Assembly: GCA_943367715.1 (NCBI GenBank)
Contig: CALRJY020000009.1
Location: forward strand, 62,001-126,000
Source of the DNA: JAEYXS01 sp943367715
Lineage (GTDB): Bacteria; Verrucomicrobiota; Verrucomicrobiia; Limisphaerales; JAEYXS01
Direction of reading: 5' to 3'
DNA: 64,000 bases
The notes beneath the pieces are model-generated. The model did not search any database. It was not told where the DNA came from and was given only the letters and a program-made list of their open reading frames with translations. Shown here piece after piece: positions 49,084 to 58,356 of the stretch. Made by a program: the position numbers and the translations under genes. Every line of letters begins with the position of its first letter. Within the stretch, counting starts at the first letter, position 1.

Positions 49084-52000
49084 ATGTCCACCGGTATTCG
49101 TCTAGCCTTCGTCTTGCTCTTTTGTGTGGGGATGTCCTTGCCTGGACAAACCATATTTGAAACCCGCGTTGTTGCCGGTTCAGAATCTGTATCCACCACC
49201 AAGTCTGTTCCCACCCAGCGTCAGTTAGGCTTCGCCAAAGTGGACATCACCCCCGCTTACCCCGTCCGGCTCAGCGGCTACGGCAATCGCAAGACCGAAT
49301 CCGAAGGTGCCAAGCAACCTCTCTACGCCAAGGCCATGGCCGTCGGCTCCGATGCCGAAGGCCCCGCCCTCATCATCACCGTGGACAACTGCGGCGTGCC
49401 CGATTCCCTGCGTGCCGAACTCATCCGTCGCCTCGCGCAAAAAACGAAAGTCATCGATAGCCGCTTCACCATCGCCTCCAGCCACACCCATTCCGCCCCC
49501 ATGCTCACCGGAGTCTTGCCGAACCTCTTCAGCACCGACATCCCGCCCGAGCATCAAACCAATATCATCCGTTACACCGCCCAGCTCACCGACTGGCTCG
49601 AACAAGTCGCCCTCGCCGCCCTTGCCGATCGTAAACCCGGCCAGCTCCATTGGGCGCAGGGCAGGGTGGAGTTCGGCAAAAACCGCCGCACCCCCAATGG
49701 CCCTTCCGATAACGCACTTCCCGTCCTGCGCGCCACCGATGCCACCGGCAACATGCGCGGCCTCATCGTAAACTACGCCTGCCACTGCACCACCGTCACC
49801 GGCGAGTTTAACCACTTCTGTGGCGACTGGGCCGGTTACGCCCAGGAATATCTGGAACGCGATCACCCCGGCATCGTCGCGCTCACCTCCATCGGCTGCG
49901 GTGCCGATCAAAATCCCTTTCCCCGCCCCGGCTTCGAACTCGCCCAGCAACACGGACAGGCCATCGCCACCGAAGTACAGCGCCTCTTCACCAACACCTG
50001 GACCGCCGTGAACGGCCCGCTCACCTGCGCCACCAAACGCCTCGAACTGCCCTTCGATACCTTGCCCACCCGCGCCGAATGGGAAGCCAAAGCGAAAGAC
50101 GCCACCCCCGCCATCGCTCATCACGCGAAAAAGAATCTCACCCGCCTCGATCGCGATGAAACCCTTCCCACCAAGCTTCCGTACCTCGTCCAGACCTGGG
50201 GCTTCGGCCGCGACCTCGCCATGGTCTTCCTTCCCGGCGAAGTCGTCGTCGATTACTCCCTCCGCCTGAAACGCGAACTTGATGGTCCCCGCCTGTGGGT
50301 AAGTGGTTACGCCAACGACGTCCCATGCTACATCCCTTCCGAGCGCATCCTCCGCGAAGGCGGCTACGAAGGCGGCGGTGCCATGGTCTATTACGATCGC
50401 CCCACAAGATTCGCTGCGGGTGTCGAAAACCTCATCATCACCGCCGTAAAAGAAATCGTCCCTCAAGAATTCCATCAAAAGACCGTGCCGACTGTTCCCG
50501 TCGCTCCCTTCCACACCGTCACCATGGCCGCTGAGTCCGCCCGCAACGCCATCTCCCAAATGGTCACGCCACCCGGCTTCACCGTTTCCCTCGCCGCCAG
50601 CGAGCCCGGCATAGTGGACCCCGTCGCCTTCGATTTCGGTCGCGATGGCCGCCTCTGGGTCGTAGAGATGCACGATTACCCCCTCGGCATGGATGGCAAC
50701 TACTCTCCCGGCGGCCGCATCAAAACCCTCACCGACCAAGACGGCGACGGCTACTACGAGACCGCTGTAACCTTCCTCGACAAAATCCCATTTCCCACCG
50801 GCGTCTTCTCCTGGGGCCCCGGCGTCCTCGTCTGCGCCGCCCCAGATATTTTCTACGCGCAAGACACCGACGGCGATGGTAAAGCCGACAAACAGGAGAA
50901 ATGGTTCACCGGCTTCGTCACCACCAATTACCAAGCCCGCGTGAACGCCCTCGCGCTCGGCCTCGACAACTGGGTCCACGCCGCCAACGGCCTCCTCGGT
51001 GGCGACATCACCAACGTCCTCACCGGCGAGGTCGTCAGCATCCGCGGCCGCGACTTCCGCTTCCACCTCATGACCCGCAAACTCGAAGTCACCGGCGGCC
51101 TCACCCAGCAAGGCCGCGTGCGTGATGATTGGGGCAACTGGTTCGGCTGCGATAACGGTCATCTGCTCTGGCACTATCCGCTCCCCGAACGCTACGCCCG
51201 CCGCAATCCGCAATTCACCCTCGTCGAATGGCGTGTCAACCCGCTCACCGGCCCCGCCGCCGGTCGCGTCTATCCCGTCAGTGAACTGCAAGAACGGTTC
51301 AACCGTCCCGAACACGCTAACCAAGTCACCTCCGGCTGCGGCCTCGGCCTCTATCGTGACACCGCTTTCGGCGCTGACTTCTACGGCGACGCCTTCGTCT
51401 GCGAGCCCGTGCACAATCTCGTCACCCGCCTGAAGCTTGCTCCCTCCGGCGCGACCTTCACCGCCACCCGCGCCGCCACAGAGCAACGCTCCGAATTCCT
51501 CGCCTCGCGCGATCCATGGTTCCGCCCCGTCCATACCGCCACCGGCCCCGATGCCGCGCTCTGGGTCGCTGACATGTATCGTGAAGTCGTCGAGCACCCG
51601 CGCTGGATTCCTGCCGAACGCATGAAACAGCTCGATCCGCGCGCCGGTGCCGATAAAGGCCGCATCTACCGCGTCACCAAACTCGGCCAACGTCCCGCCC
51701 CCTTGCCGAAGCTCGACACCATGAAGAGCCCCGAGTTCCTGAAACTTCTGCAGAGCGCCAACGCCACCCTGCGCGACCTCGCCCACCGTGAACTCCTCTA
51801 CCGTCGGGATAACACAGTGATGGAACCCCTCGCGCAGATCATGTCCACCAACCGTTCGCCCGCAGTCCGCCTCGAAGCCTTGTCCATGCTCAGCGCCTTG
51901 CGAGTCATCCCCACCACAAACCTGATGGCTCGGCTGAAAGACGAACATCCCGCCCTCCGCCGCTTCGCTCTCGAACTCACCGAGCGCCACATCAACGAGG

Positions 52001-53325
52001 ATCTTGAACTGCAAAACGCCGTGCTAACCATGGCGTCGGATAAAGACCCCGGCGTTCGCTTTCAAGTGGCCTTGACCCTCGGTGAAATCAAATCCCCCGC
52101 CGCCGTCTCGGCCCTCGCCGACCTCGCCCAACGCGATGGTCACGATGCCTGGTTCCGCTCCGCCATCCTCAGTTCCGCTGGCCAGCATCCCGCCGCGCTG
52201 TTTGAGCGCCTCTTGAGCCTGCCAACTCCCTCGGACGGTGTTCGCGCGTTGCTTGGACCCTTGACGGGTTTGATCCTTGGTCGCGATGCCAATCAAGGCG
52301 GCAAAGTCCTCGCTCAATTATTGCCGATGCCAGACAAACCAGCCGAAGCCTGGCAAAAGCAAGGACTCGCCGACTGGCTCAGTGAACTGGACCGTCGCGG
52401 ACTTGGGCTGGAGAAATGGCTCAGCGAAGACACGACCCTGCGCGCGCGTTGGGAAACTGTTGCCAATACCGCTCGCGCTCAAACCAATATTTCCTCTGAG
52501 TCCATATCCTTCCTAGGCCGTGATGCTGCTCACCTGAAAGCGGATTACGCTTTGCTCCTGCGTTCGCTGGAGCGGCCCCTGGATGCCGCCGCTGAAACCG
52601 CTGTTTTTAATCGCCTGCGCTTGTTCAAGCAGCCCGATACGGCTGAACGCCTGTTCGCGCTCTGGCCCAAGTTCGGTCCCGCCCGCCGTGAGTTGGTCAT
52701 CAGTCTGTTGCTGGGTCGCAACGAATGGACCGCTGCCTTGCTTTCCGCTGTGGAGCAGGGGACCGTCGCCCGCCTAGAAATTTCTCCCACCACCCAGACC
52801 CGCCTGCTGCGCCTCACCAACACCCCGCTCCAGCAACGTGCCCAAGCGCTCTTCAGTGCCACCCGCAATCCTGACCGCGCTGCCGTCATCACCCGTTACG
52901 CCGGCGTCGCTGATTTGAAAGGCGATGTTACTCGCGGTGCGGCGCTGTTCACCCAAAACTGTGCCAGTTGCCACGCGTTGAACGGCACCGGTCACGCCGT
53001 CGGACCGGACATCGCCCTCTATCGGAACAAATCTGTCGCCGACTTCCTCGTTGCCATCTTGGACCCGAACGCCGTCATCGAACCCCGCTTCATCGCCTAC
53101 AATATCGAGGCGAAAGACGATCGCTCATTGACCGGCCTCATCGCTGCGGAGAATACCGATTCCCTGACCTTGGTCGGTGGTAATGCTGTCCGCGAAACGG
53201 TGCGTCGGAGCGAGGTGATTTCCCTGAAAGCCTCCAGTTTTTCCCTCATGCCCGAGGGCATGGAACAAGCGATCAATCCGCAAGGCATGGCTGATTTGAT
53301 CGCTTATCTCAAAAGTGGCAATTGA
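49084..53325 (+). CDS. giant secreted PVC-type protein: ceramidase-like domain, propeller dehydrogenase, HEAT repeats and cytochrome c
   Basis: 1413 residues from ATG 49084; a TTG at 49042 would extend it. A signal peptide (LAFVLLFCVGMSLPG) is followed by a neutral/alkaline ceramidase-like domain (about 40-460; FTIASSHTHSAPML and GFGRDLAMVFLPGEVVVDYS). A PVC membrane-bound-dehydrogenase propeller (about 490-880; DPVAFDFGRDGRLWVVEMHD and TDQDGDGYYET) comes next, then HEAT-like repeats (about 890-1250). A c-type haem site NCASCH (Cys 1293 and 1296, His 1297) lies at the end. Such chains are common in Planctomycetes and Verrucomicrobia and may oxidise polysaccharide- or glycolipid-derived sugars. 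No neighbours define a substrate. Confidence 0.9.
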   Translation: MSTGIRLAFVLLFCVGMSLPGQTIFETRVVAGSESVSTTKSVPTQRQLGFAKVDITPAYPVRLSGYGNRKTESEGAKQPLYAKAMAVGSDAEGPALIITVDNCGVPDSLRAELIRRLAQKTKVIDSRFTIASSHTHSAPMLTGVLPNLFSTDIPPEHQTNIIRYTAQLTDWLEQVALAALADRKPGQLHWAQGRVEFGKNRRTPNGPSDNALPVLRATDATGNMRGLIVNYACHCTTVTGEFNHFCGDWAGYAQEYLERDHPGIVALTSIGCGADQNPFPRPGFELAQQHGQAIATEVQRLFTNTWTAVNGPLTCATKRLELPFDTLPTRAEWEAKAKDATPAIAHHAKKNLTRLDRDETLPTKLPYLVQTWGFGRDLAMVFLPGEVVVDYSLRLKRELDGPRLWVSGYANDVPCYIPSERILREGGYEGGGAMVYYDRPTRFAAGVENLIITAVKEIVPQEFHQKTVPTVPVAPFHTVTMAAESARNAISQMVTPPGFTVSLAASEPGIVDPVAFDFGRDGRLWVVEMHDYPLGMDGNYSPGGRIKTLTDQDGDGYYETAVTFLDKIPFPTGVFSWGPGVLVCAAPDIFYAQDTDGDGKADKQEKWFTGFVTTNYQARVNALALGLDNWVHAANGLLGGDITNVLTGEVVSIRGRDFRFHLMTRKLEVTGGLTQQGRVRDDWGNWFGCDNGHLLWHYPLPERYARRNPQFTLVEWRVNPLTGPAAGRVYPVSELQERFNRPEHANQVTSGCGLGLYRDTAFGADFYGDAFVCEPVHNLVTRLKLAPSGATFTATRAATEQRSEFLASRDPWFRPVHTATGPDAALWVADMYREVVEHPRWIPAERMKQLDPRAGADKGRIYRVTKLGQRPAPLPKLDTMKSPEFLKLLQSANATLRDLAHRELLYRRDNTVMEPLAQIMSTNRSPAVRLEALSMLSALRVIPTTNLMARLKDEHPALRRFALELTERHINEDLELQNAVLTMASDKDPGVRFQVALTLGEIKSPAAVSALADLAQRDGHDAWFRSAILSSAGQHPAALFERLLSLPTPSDGVRALLGPLTGLILGRDANQGGKVLAQLLPMPDKPAEAWQKQGLADWLSELDRRGLGLEKWLSEDTTLRARWETVANTARAQTNISSESISFLGRDAAHLKADYALLLRSLERPLDAAAETAVFNRLRLFKQPDTAERLFALWPKFGPARRELVISLLLGRNEWTAALLSAVEQGTVARLEISPTTQTRLLRLTNTPLQQRAQALFSATRNPDRAAVITRYAGVADLKGDVTRGAALFTQNCASCHALNGTGHAVGPDIALYRNKSVADFLVAILDPNAVIEPRFIAYNIEAKDDRSLTGLIAAENTDSLTLVGGNAVRETVRRSEVISLKASSFSLMPEGMEQAINPQGMADLIAYLKSGN

Positions 53326-53401
53326 GTAAATGCAGCCTCCCGCGAAATGCCCCTTGCCACTCGCGGGCGTCGCTGCTTTTCTCACCGCGATAAATTGCGA
53401 T

Positions 53402-53821
53402 ATGAATTTCGAAAAAGCCTCCCAGACCATCAGCGACTGCGCCATCCTGATGACCCGCGCCTACGGCTCCGCCGTCTTCAATGAACTCGTCATCGTCTCC
53501 TTTGCCGGTGGTCGCGAGGAAGTCGTCGGCTACGTCGGACCGCGGCCAGAGCGCGTGCAAAACGATTTCGCCCAGAACCTCCACAAACTCAAAGAAGAAC
53601 TCTTCAGCGCCCGCCACCAGACCGGTGAATTCGAGTTCGCCCGCGATGCCCACGGCACCCATTTCGACGCCTTCCTGGTTTTGGGCGACTGGCTCTACCT
53701 CATCTGCAACAACACCACTCTCACGATGGATGAGGTCACCGCCAAACCCGAATGGCGCAAAGCCCAGATTCCCTTCCTCGAAATGTCCGAAAAATTTCGG
53801 GCTGATCCACTAAAACTCTAA
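53402..53821 (+). CDS. hypothetical protein
   Basis: 139 residues from ATG 53402 (MNFEKASQTISDCAILMTRA); the longer ORF starts in GC-rich leader sequence. The alpha/beta layout with GREEVVGYVGPRPE and FLVLGDWLYLICNNT is not recognised. No signal or membrane segment. It follows the giant PVC gene by 76 nt in the same direction. Confidence 0.55.
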   Translation: MNFEKASQTISDCAILMTRAYGSAVFNELVIVSFAGGREEVVGYVGPRPERVQNDFAQNLHKLKEELFSARHQTGEFEFARDAHGTHFDAFLVLGDWLYLICNNTTLTMDEVTAKPEWRKAQIPFLEMSEKFRADPLKL

Positions 53822-53880
53822 ACCTAGCCCGATCCCGCGACTGCGGCGACCGCGCCGACCCGCTGAAAATCTGATGGAGC

Positions 53881-53899
53881 GCGGGTTGTCCCAACCCGC
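53881..53899. repeat. short palindrome GCGGGTTGTCCCAACCCGC
   Basis: A 19-bp palindrome between two convergent genes. It could be a bidirectional terminator or a dispersed repeat. Confidence 0.4.
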
Positions 53900-54081
53900 A
53901 GCAATGTCCAAGCAGAAAAGCAGCGTAAATCTCAGAAAACGCCGTCGATAAACACCTTCTCCCCAATGGCAGGCCGAGCTTCGGTGAGGGGAAAGGGAAT
54001 ATTCAATAACCCACCACGTGATTTACCTCTGAAGACCGCCTTCCCTATCATCTCTTCATGGTGGCCCGCCGGTGCAACCGG

Positions 54082-54495
54082 CTAGAGGCGGATGCTCCTC
54101 GCCCCCGACGCCTTCTGAAACACTTGCGTCTCCTCTTTCCGACGGCAGATCCGGCACCCGAAATTCTTCTCCCCATCCCAGAAGATGCTCGGCACCGCGA
54201 ACAGCTCCCGGCACCCATCACATCGCTCCAACGCATCCGCCGGATCAAGCGGCAGGGCGATCCAATAATCGCCCGTCTCTGAGTTTAGCGTGTGGATCTG
54301 CCCGGGAATATCATCCGCAACGTAATCAAAGATGAACGCGTCATCCGATGAGTCCGTGAGGCTCACCTCGCCATCCTTCAGCACGATGTAATTCCCGCGA
54401 AAATAACTCTGCACCATCACCCGCACGCCCACGACCGGATCCACTGCCTTCAACGGCAGCGGAAAATCCTCCGGCGATAATTCATGGGCGGGCAC
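54082..54495 (-). CDS. hypothetical zinc-ribbon-like protein
   Basis: 137 residues, GTG start. CDGCRELF and FGCRICRRKEE give two CxxC knuckles near residues 91-119, a plausible zinc site. The N-terminal 90 residues are beta-rich (VRVMVQSYFRGNYIVLKDGE). Function unknown. It lies just downstream of the SGNH hydrolase on the same strand. Confidence 0.55.
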   Translation of the reverse strand: MPAHELSPEDFPLPLKAVDPVVGVRVMVQSYFRGNYIVLKDGEVSLTDSSDDAFIFDYVADDIPGQIHTLNSETGDYWIALPLDPADALERCDGCRELFAVPSIFWDGEKNFGCRICRRKEETQVFQKASGARSIRL

Positions 54496-54519
54496 AGCAG
54501 GTGATGGTTGTGATGGTTC

Positions 54520-55284
54520 TTACTTCATCAATTCCGCCAGCTTCGGCGAGATCGCATCCGCCCAGATCTGGTAACCCTTCGGCGAGAGATGCAGGAAATC
54601 CGGCATGATCTCCTTCGTCAACGTCCCGTCCGGTTGCAGGAACTTGTCGCCGATATCCAGGAAGAACACCTTCTTGCCGTCATCCAGCTTCGCGATGCGC
54701 GCATTCACATCCTTCAATTTATCACGGGTGGAGTTCGGTTTCTCGCCGCGCGGGAACACCGCCAGCAACAGGATCTTCGTATCCGGCGTCTTCGCCCGGA
54801 TCGTCTCCACGATCTTCGTGATACCCTTCGCGATGCCTTCCGCCGAGTCCACGCTGGAATTGTTCGTGCCGATCATCACCACCGCTGCCTTCGGCTTGAT
54901 GCCTTCCAGTTCACCATTCTCGATGCGCCACAACACATGCTGCGTGCGATCCCCGCCGATGCCGAAATTCGCCGGCTTATAAGCCCCAAACGCATTCGTC
55001 CAAATCCCCCCGTGGCCTTTCCATCCGGCGGTGATCGAATCACCCAAGAACAACACTCCCACATCACCCTGCTTGGCGATGGCCACAAATTTCTCATGAT
55101 CCTTCTGGAAACCGGCGTTCACCACGCCGTTCGTGGTCACTTTTGGGGCAGCCACATCAGGCAGTTGCACCACCGGTTTCGCCGGCACGGCCGCCGAGGT
55201 TGGGGCCGCAGCCGGTGGAGTTTGAGCCGAGACTTGGATAAGCGTCGCTGCCAAAAACGTGAGGGCAAGATAACGGGAGTTCAT
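54520..55284 (-). CDS. secreted SGNH/GDSL hydrolase
   Basis: 254 residues from ATG 55284 (MNSRYLALTFLAATLIQVSA), a signal peptide; a TTG at 55320 is rejected. Block I is VLFLGDSITAGWKG (Ser nucleophile), Block II GIGGDRTQHVLW, Block III VVMIGTNNSSVD and Block V LHLSPKGYQIWADAI. All catalytic residues are present. This subgroup resembles PAF-acetylhydrolase-like esterases that deacetylate glycans or lipids outside the cytoplasm. Confidence 0.9.
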   Translation of the reverse strand: MNSRYLALTFLAATLIQVSAQTPPAAAPTSAAVPAKPVVQLPDVAAPKVTTNGVVNAGFQKDHEKFVAIAKQGDVGVLFLGDSITAGWKGHGGIWTNAFGAYKPANFGIGGDRTQHVLWRIENGELEGIKPKAAVVMIGTNNSSVDSAEGIAKGITKIVETIRAKTPDTKILLLAVFPRGEKPNSTRDKLKDVNARIAKLDDGKKVFFLDIGDKFLQPDGTLTKEIMPDFLHLSPKGYQIWADAISPKLAELMK

Positions 55285-55391
55285 CTGCGCAAATCTGGTA
55301 CTTTCGGGACGTTCTGCCAAGCGAATTAAGGCACCCGCGGTTGACAGACTATTGCTTTCCCGTGAGGTTCTGCTAAACGCCTGCCGTGTCC

Positions 55392-56246
55392 ATGACCAGT
55401 CCGAGTCTCTTATTGCTCATTCCGGCCTACAACGAAGAAGGCCGGATCGAGCCTGTCTTGCGCGAATACGGCGCTTACTTTGCCGCGAACTACCCTGGCA
55501 AATTCGACCTGATCGTCGTCCTGAACGGTTGCCGGGATAACACCCTCGGTGTCGTCAACCGCGTGGCGAAAGACTACCCCTCCATCGGTGCCCTCGATTT
55601 TTCTGCACCCATCGGTAAAGGTGGCGCCCTCATCGAAGGTCTGAAACTCGCCCCCTTGGCTGATTTCGTCGGCTATGTGGATGCGGATGGGGCTACCCCT
55701 CCGCACGCTTTTCACGATCTCGTGAAACGTATGGGTGACGCAGATTGCGTCATCGGCTCCCGCTGGATCGAGGGTGCGGTCCTGCATCAGGCCCAGACCA
55801 GCAAGCGCCGCTTCGCCAGCCGCTGTTTCCACCTCATTGTCCAGAGCCTCTTCTGGATGAATATCCGCGATACCCAATGCGGAGCCAAAGTGATGAAGCG
55901 TGAGGCTGTGGAGAAGATCCACAGCATGTTGCGCATCGCGGACATGGCCTTCGACATCAATCTCCTCTACGCCCTGAAACGTGCCGGTTATCGCATCCTG
56001 GAAGTTCCCACCGAATGGACGGACCAGATCGGCTCCAAGGTGGTGCTCGGACGGACCTCGCTCACCATGCTCCTGTCCGTCATCCGTTTGCGGCTGGTGT
56101 ATTCGCCTTTCTACGAGATGTTGCGTCCCTTGCGCCCGCTGGAAGGCTGGATCTACGGGAAGTTTCTCGGTGCACCGCAACCCTTGCAAGGTCCCAAGGT
56201 GGATCGCAAAGCTCCCAAAGAAGAAGACAACCTTCAGTCCAAGTAG
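55392..56246 (+). CDS. family 2 glycosyltransferase, dolichol-phosphate-sugar synthase-like
   Basis: 284 residues from ATG 55392; a GTG two codons earlier is possible. LLLLIPAYNEEGRIEPVLRE opens the GT-A fold. FVGYVDADGATPP is the DxD region, and GSRWIEGAVLHQAQTSKR follows. The C-terminus lacks extra membrane helices. It probably transfers sugars to a polyprenyl phosphate. It starts the polysaccharide cluster and overlaps the next gene's end by 13 nt on the opposite strand. Confidence 0.88.
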   Translation: MTSPSLLLLIPAYNEEGRIEPVLREYGAYFAANYPGKFDLIVVLNGCRDNTLGVVNRVAKDYPSIGALDFSAPIGKGGALIEGLKLAPLADFVGYVDADGATPPHAFHDLVKRMGDADCVIGSRWIEGAVLHQAQTSKRRFASRCFHLIVQSLFWMNIRDTQCGAKVMKREAVEKIHSMLRIADMAFDINLLYALKRAGYRILEVPTEWTDQIGSKVVLGRTSLTMLLSVIRLRLVYSPFYEMLRPLRPLEGWIYGKFLGAPQPLQGPKVDRKAPKEEDNLQSK

Positions 56247-57349
56247 CGTCGATAGATGCCTTCGAGGGTATCCAGCATCACGTCCAAGCTGTGCTCCTGC
56301 TCGGCTTTTTTGCGACCTGCCTCCAGATATTGCCGGGTCACTTCCTTCTGCTGAAGCGTCTCCTTGATCGCTTTGGCTAGCGCCTCCGCATCACCGCCTG
56401 GAAAGTTACGCCCCGTCACGCCCTGTCGGATGATCTCTGGTGTCCCGCCCACATCACTGCCTACCACCGCCGTCTTGCTGGCGAGCGCCTGCAAACCAAT
56501 CTGCGGCACCCCTTCATGCTTGGTTGAAGCGATCACCAGCACATCGATGGCCCGCAAAATATCCGCCACATCCTCGCGATGCCCGCAAAGGTGGATCACG
56601 TCGGACAGCCCTGCATTGGCAATCTTGCCGTTCAAGGCATCCTTCTGCGGTCCATCTCCCACGATGAAATATCGCGCGGCCAAGCCTTCCTTCTGCAAAC
56701 GTGAGATGGCCTCCAAAAAGGTGTCATGTCCCTTCCACGAACGCAGCACGGAAATCATCGCTACCGCGGGCAGATTCTGCGGATTATGCTTCGTGATGGC
56801 CTCAGATTTCGGCCCTTCCGGATGGAACTTCTGCACGTCAATACCTGTGGGCAAGGTCGTGATGTGCTCGTTCGCCAGTTGAAAATTCTCCTGAAAGTGC
56901 GCCGTGATCTTCTGGCTCGTTGTCAGCACATGATCCGCCAAAGTGGTGAAGGCATGACGGCTCAACCAACGGTTCGGATAGCTCACGTCGATATGCCGGC
57001 TCCGGATGAGCAGGGGCACCTTCGCCATGCGCCCGGCTACGCCTACGAGCCAGCCATCGGCGGAACTGTGGGTGTTGAGGATATCGATCTTCTCCCGCTT
57101 TAACCAGGAAGCCAGCCGCATCGCCTCAAATGGAAACCGCAACTTCCCCGGCCGGATCGCCATGGTGCCGATGCCCGCTTGATTGCACCGCGCAAATATA
57201 TTCGCGTGCGCCGGAGCCATGAGCCACACCGGATGCCCGCGCTGCTTGAACCCCATCAACTCCGCATACACCCGATGCTCCTGCCCACCCCAGCCCAGAG
57301 AAGCCTCCGAGTGGACAATTCGCCAGATGCGTTGAGGTTGCTTCGTCAT
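56234..57349 (-). CDS. family 4 glycosyltransferase (GT-B)
   Basis: 371 residues. N-terminal EASLGWGGQEHRVYAELMGF is the typical donor-domain loop, and DILNTHSSADGWLVGVAGR is the acceptor side. The C-terminal nucleotide-sugar region is IDVLVIASTKHEGVPQIGLQ, holding the E-x7-E pattern of GT4 enzymes (KHEGVPQIGLQAL). It probably adds a sugar to a lipid carrier. It is convergent with the GT2 gene (13-nt overlap). Confidence 0.9.
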   Translation of the reverse strand: MTKQPQRIWRIVHSEASLGWGGQEHRVYAELMGFKQRGHPVWLMAPAHANIFARCNQAGIGTMAIRPGKLRFPFEAMRLASWLKREKIDILNTHSSADGWLVGVAGRMAKVPLLIRSRHIDVSYPNRWLSRHAFTTLADHVLTTSQKITAHFQENFQLANEHITTLPTGIDVQKFHPEGPKSEAITKHNPQNLPAVAMISVLRSWKGHDTFLEAISRLQKEGLAARYFIVGDGPQKDALNGKIANAGLSDVIHLCGHREDVADILRAIDVLVIASTKHEGVPQIGLQALASKTAVVGSDVGGTPEIIRQGVTGRNFPGGDAEALAKAIKETLQQKEVTRQYLEAGRKKAEQEHSLDVMLDTLEGIYRRYLD

Positions 57350-57355
57350 TATCTA

Positions 57356-57475
57356 GTGTAGCGCAGGTTGGCAACCTGCTGTGTCGCCGACTGGCAGTCG
57401 GCAGGATGTCAAAATTTTGGGAGGCTCGCAGATTACCAATCTGCGATACAGCAGACTGCCAGTCTGCGCTACAGA
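57356..57475. repeat. inverted pair of double-hairpin repeats
   Basis: Four short palindromes occur: GCAGGTTGGCAACCTGC, GCCGACTGGCAGTCGGC, GCAGATTACCAATCTGC and GCAGACTGCCAGTCTGC. The first pair (57356-57410) and last pair (57427-57475) are inverted copies of one 50-bp unit. A related fragment GCAGACTCTGGCAATCTGC lies at about 58332. Confidence 0.75.
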
Positions 57476-57513
57476 CAAGCGCGAAGCTTTGTTCTGTTGG
57501 CCTGAGCGCATCC

Positions 57514-58254
57514 TTACCTCTGCTTCACCGCACACACGATGATCGTCCGCCCCAGCAGCACGTCATTGCGGTTCATCGCGTCCACCAGCGGCGCGTTGTG
57601 CGCATCGATCGTCTTGTATTTGCTCACTTCCTTGTTCCGCGCCAAGGCCCCGAAAAACTTGATCGGCAGGTAGAAGAAGATGAACGCCGGGATGGATGAC
57701 CGTTGATACTTGTCCACGCTGAACTTCACGTCATCGAAGCCCGCATCCATCATCGTATGCCCGATGTAGAAGCTGGACACCGGATTGATATGCCCGCCCG
57801 TGGTGTAGAGATTGCTGTTCCGCACGGGGAGGGGACCGAAGAGATTCCAGTAGCCGCTGGTTAAAAAGCGCATCCGCGACTTGATGTTCAGGATGTTCGG
57901 AGTGCTCAGGATGCACACACCACCAGGTTTCAGGATGCGATAAAACTCCCGCACCGTTTCCCGGTAATGCTCCAGGTGCTCGATCACTTCCGTGGCCGTC
58001 ACTAGATCGAACGTGTTGTCCGCGTAGGGCAGGCCCTCGTGATTCAGGTTGGCGACATCGACTTTTTGCCCCGCCAATTGCATCAGCGTGTCGGTGTAAT
58101 CGCAGGCGGAAGATTCCACGCCAAAGCGGTCCTTCATCGCCTTGATCAACTGGCCGCGGCCGGAGCCGACATCGAGGTGTTTCTTGATGGGCCGTTGGGC
58201 GTGATAGCCAGCCACCAGGTCCAAAACCGCCGTATAAATGTTTTCTGTGCTCAC
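57514..58254 (-). CDS. class I SAM-dependent methyltransferase of the polysaccharide cluster
   Basis: 246 residues from GTG 58254 (reads MSTENIYTAVLDLVA). The longer ORF from 58509 would overlap rmlD and is rejected. SAM motif HLDVGSGRGQLIKAMKD; FDLVTATEVIEHLEHYRETV and GGVCILSTPNILNIKSRM follow. The C-terminus has a hydrophobic segment (IPAFIFFYLPIKFF), as in methyltransferases acting on lipid-linked or sugar substrates. Confidence 0.85.
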   Translation of the reverse strand: MSTENIYTAVLDLVAGYHAQRPIKKHLDVGSGRGQLIKAMKDRFGVESSACDYTDTLMQLAGQKVDVANLNHEGLPYADNTFDLVTATEVIEHLEHYRETVREFYRILKPGGVCILSTPNILNIKSRMRFLTSGYWNLFGPLPVRNSNLYTTGGHINPVSSFYIGHTMMDAGFDDVKFSVDKYQRSSIPAFIFFYLPIKFFGALARNKEVSKYKTIDAHNAPLVDAMNRNDVLLGRTIIVCAVKQR

Positions 58255-58356
58255 AAGTTTGGGGCAAACCCGCAGAGACACGAACTGCGGTCCCTCCCGT
58301 TCTAAGAGGGGTGACGACTGGCATTCAAGCGCAGACTCTGGCAATCTGCATCCCAC

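Noticed and set aside
49225..52014. 929-codon ORF on the - strand opposite the giant PVC gene
   Set aside because: It mirrors the codons of a gene with signal peptide, repeats and a haem site; composition is G/A/E/V-rich and no domain is visible.
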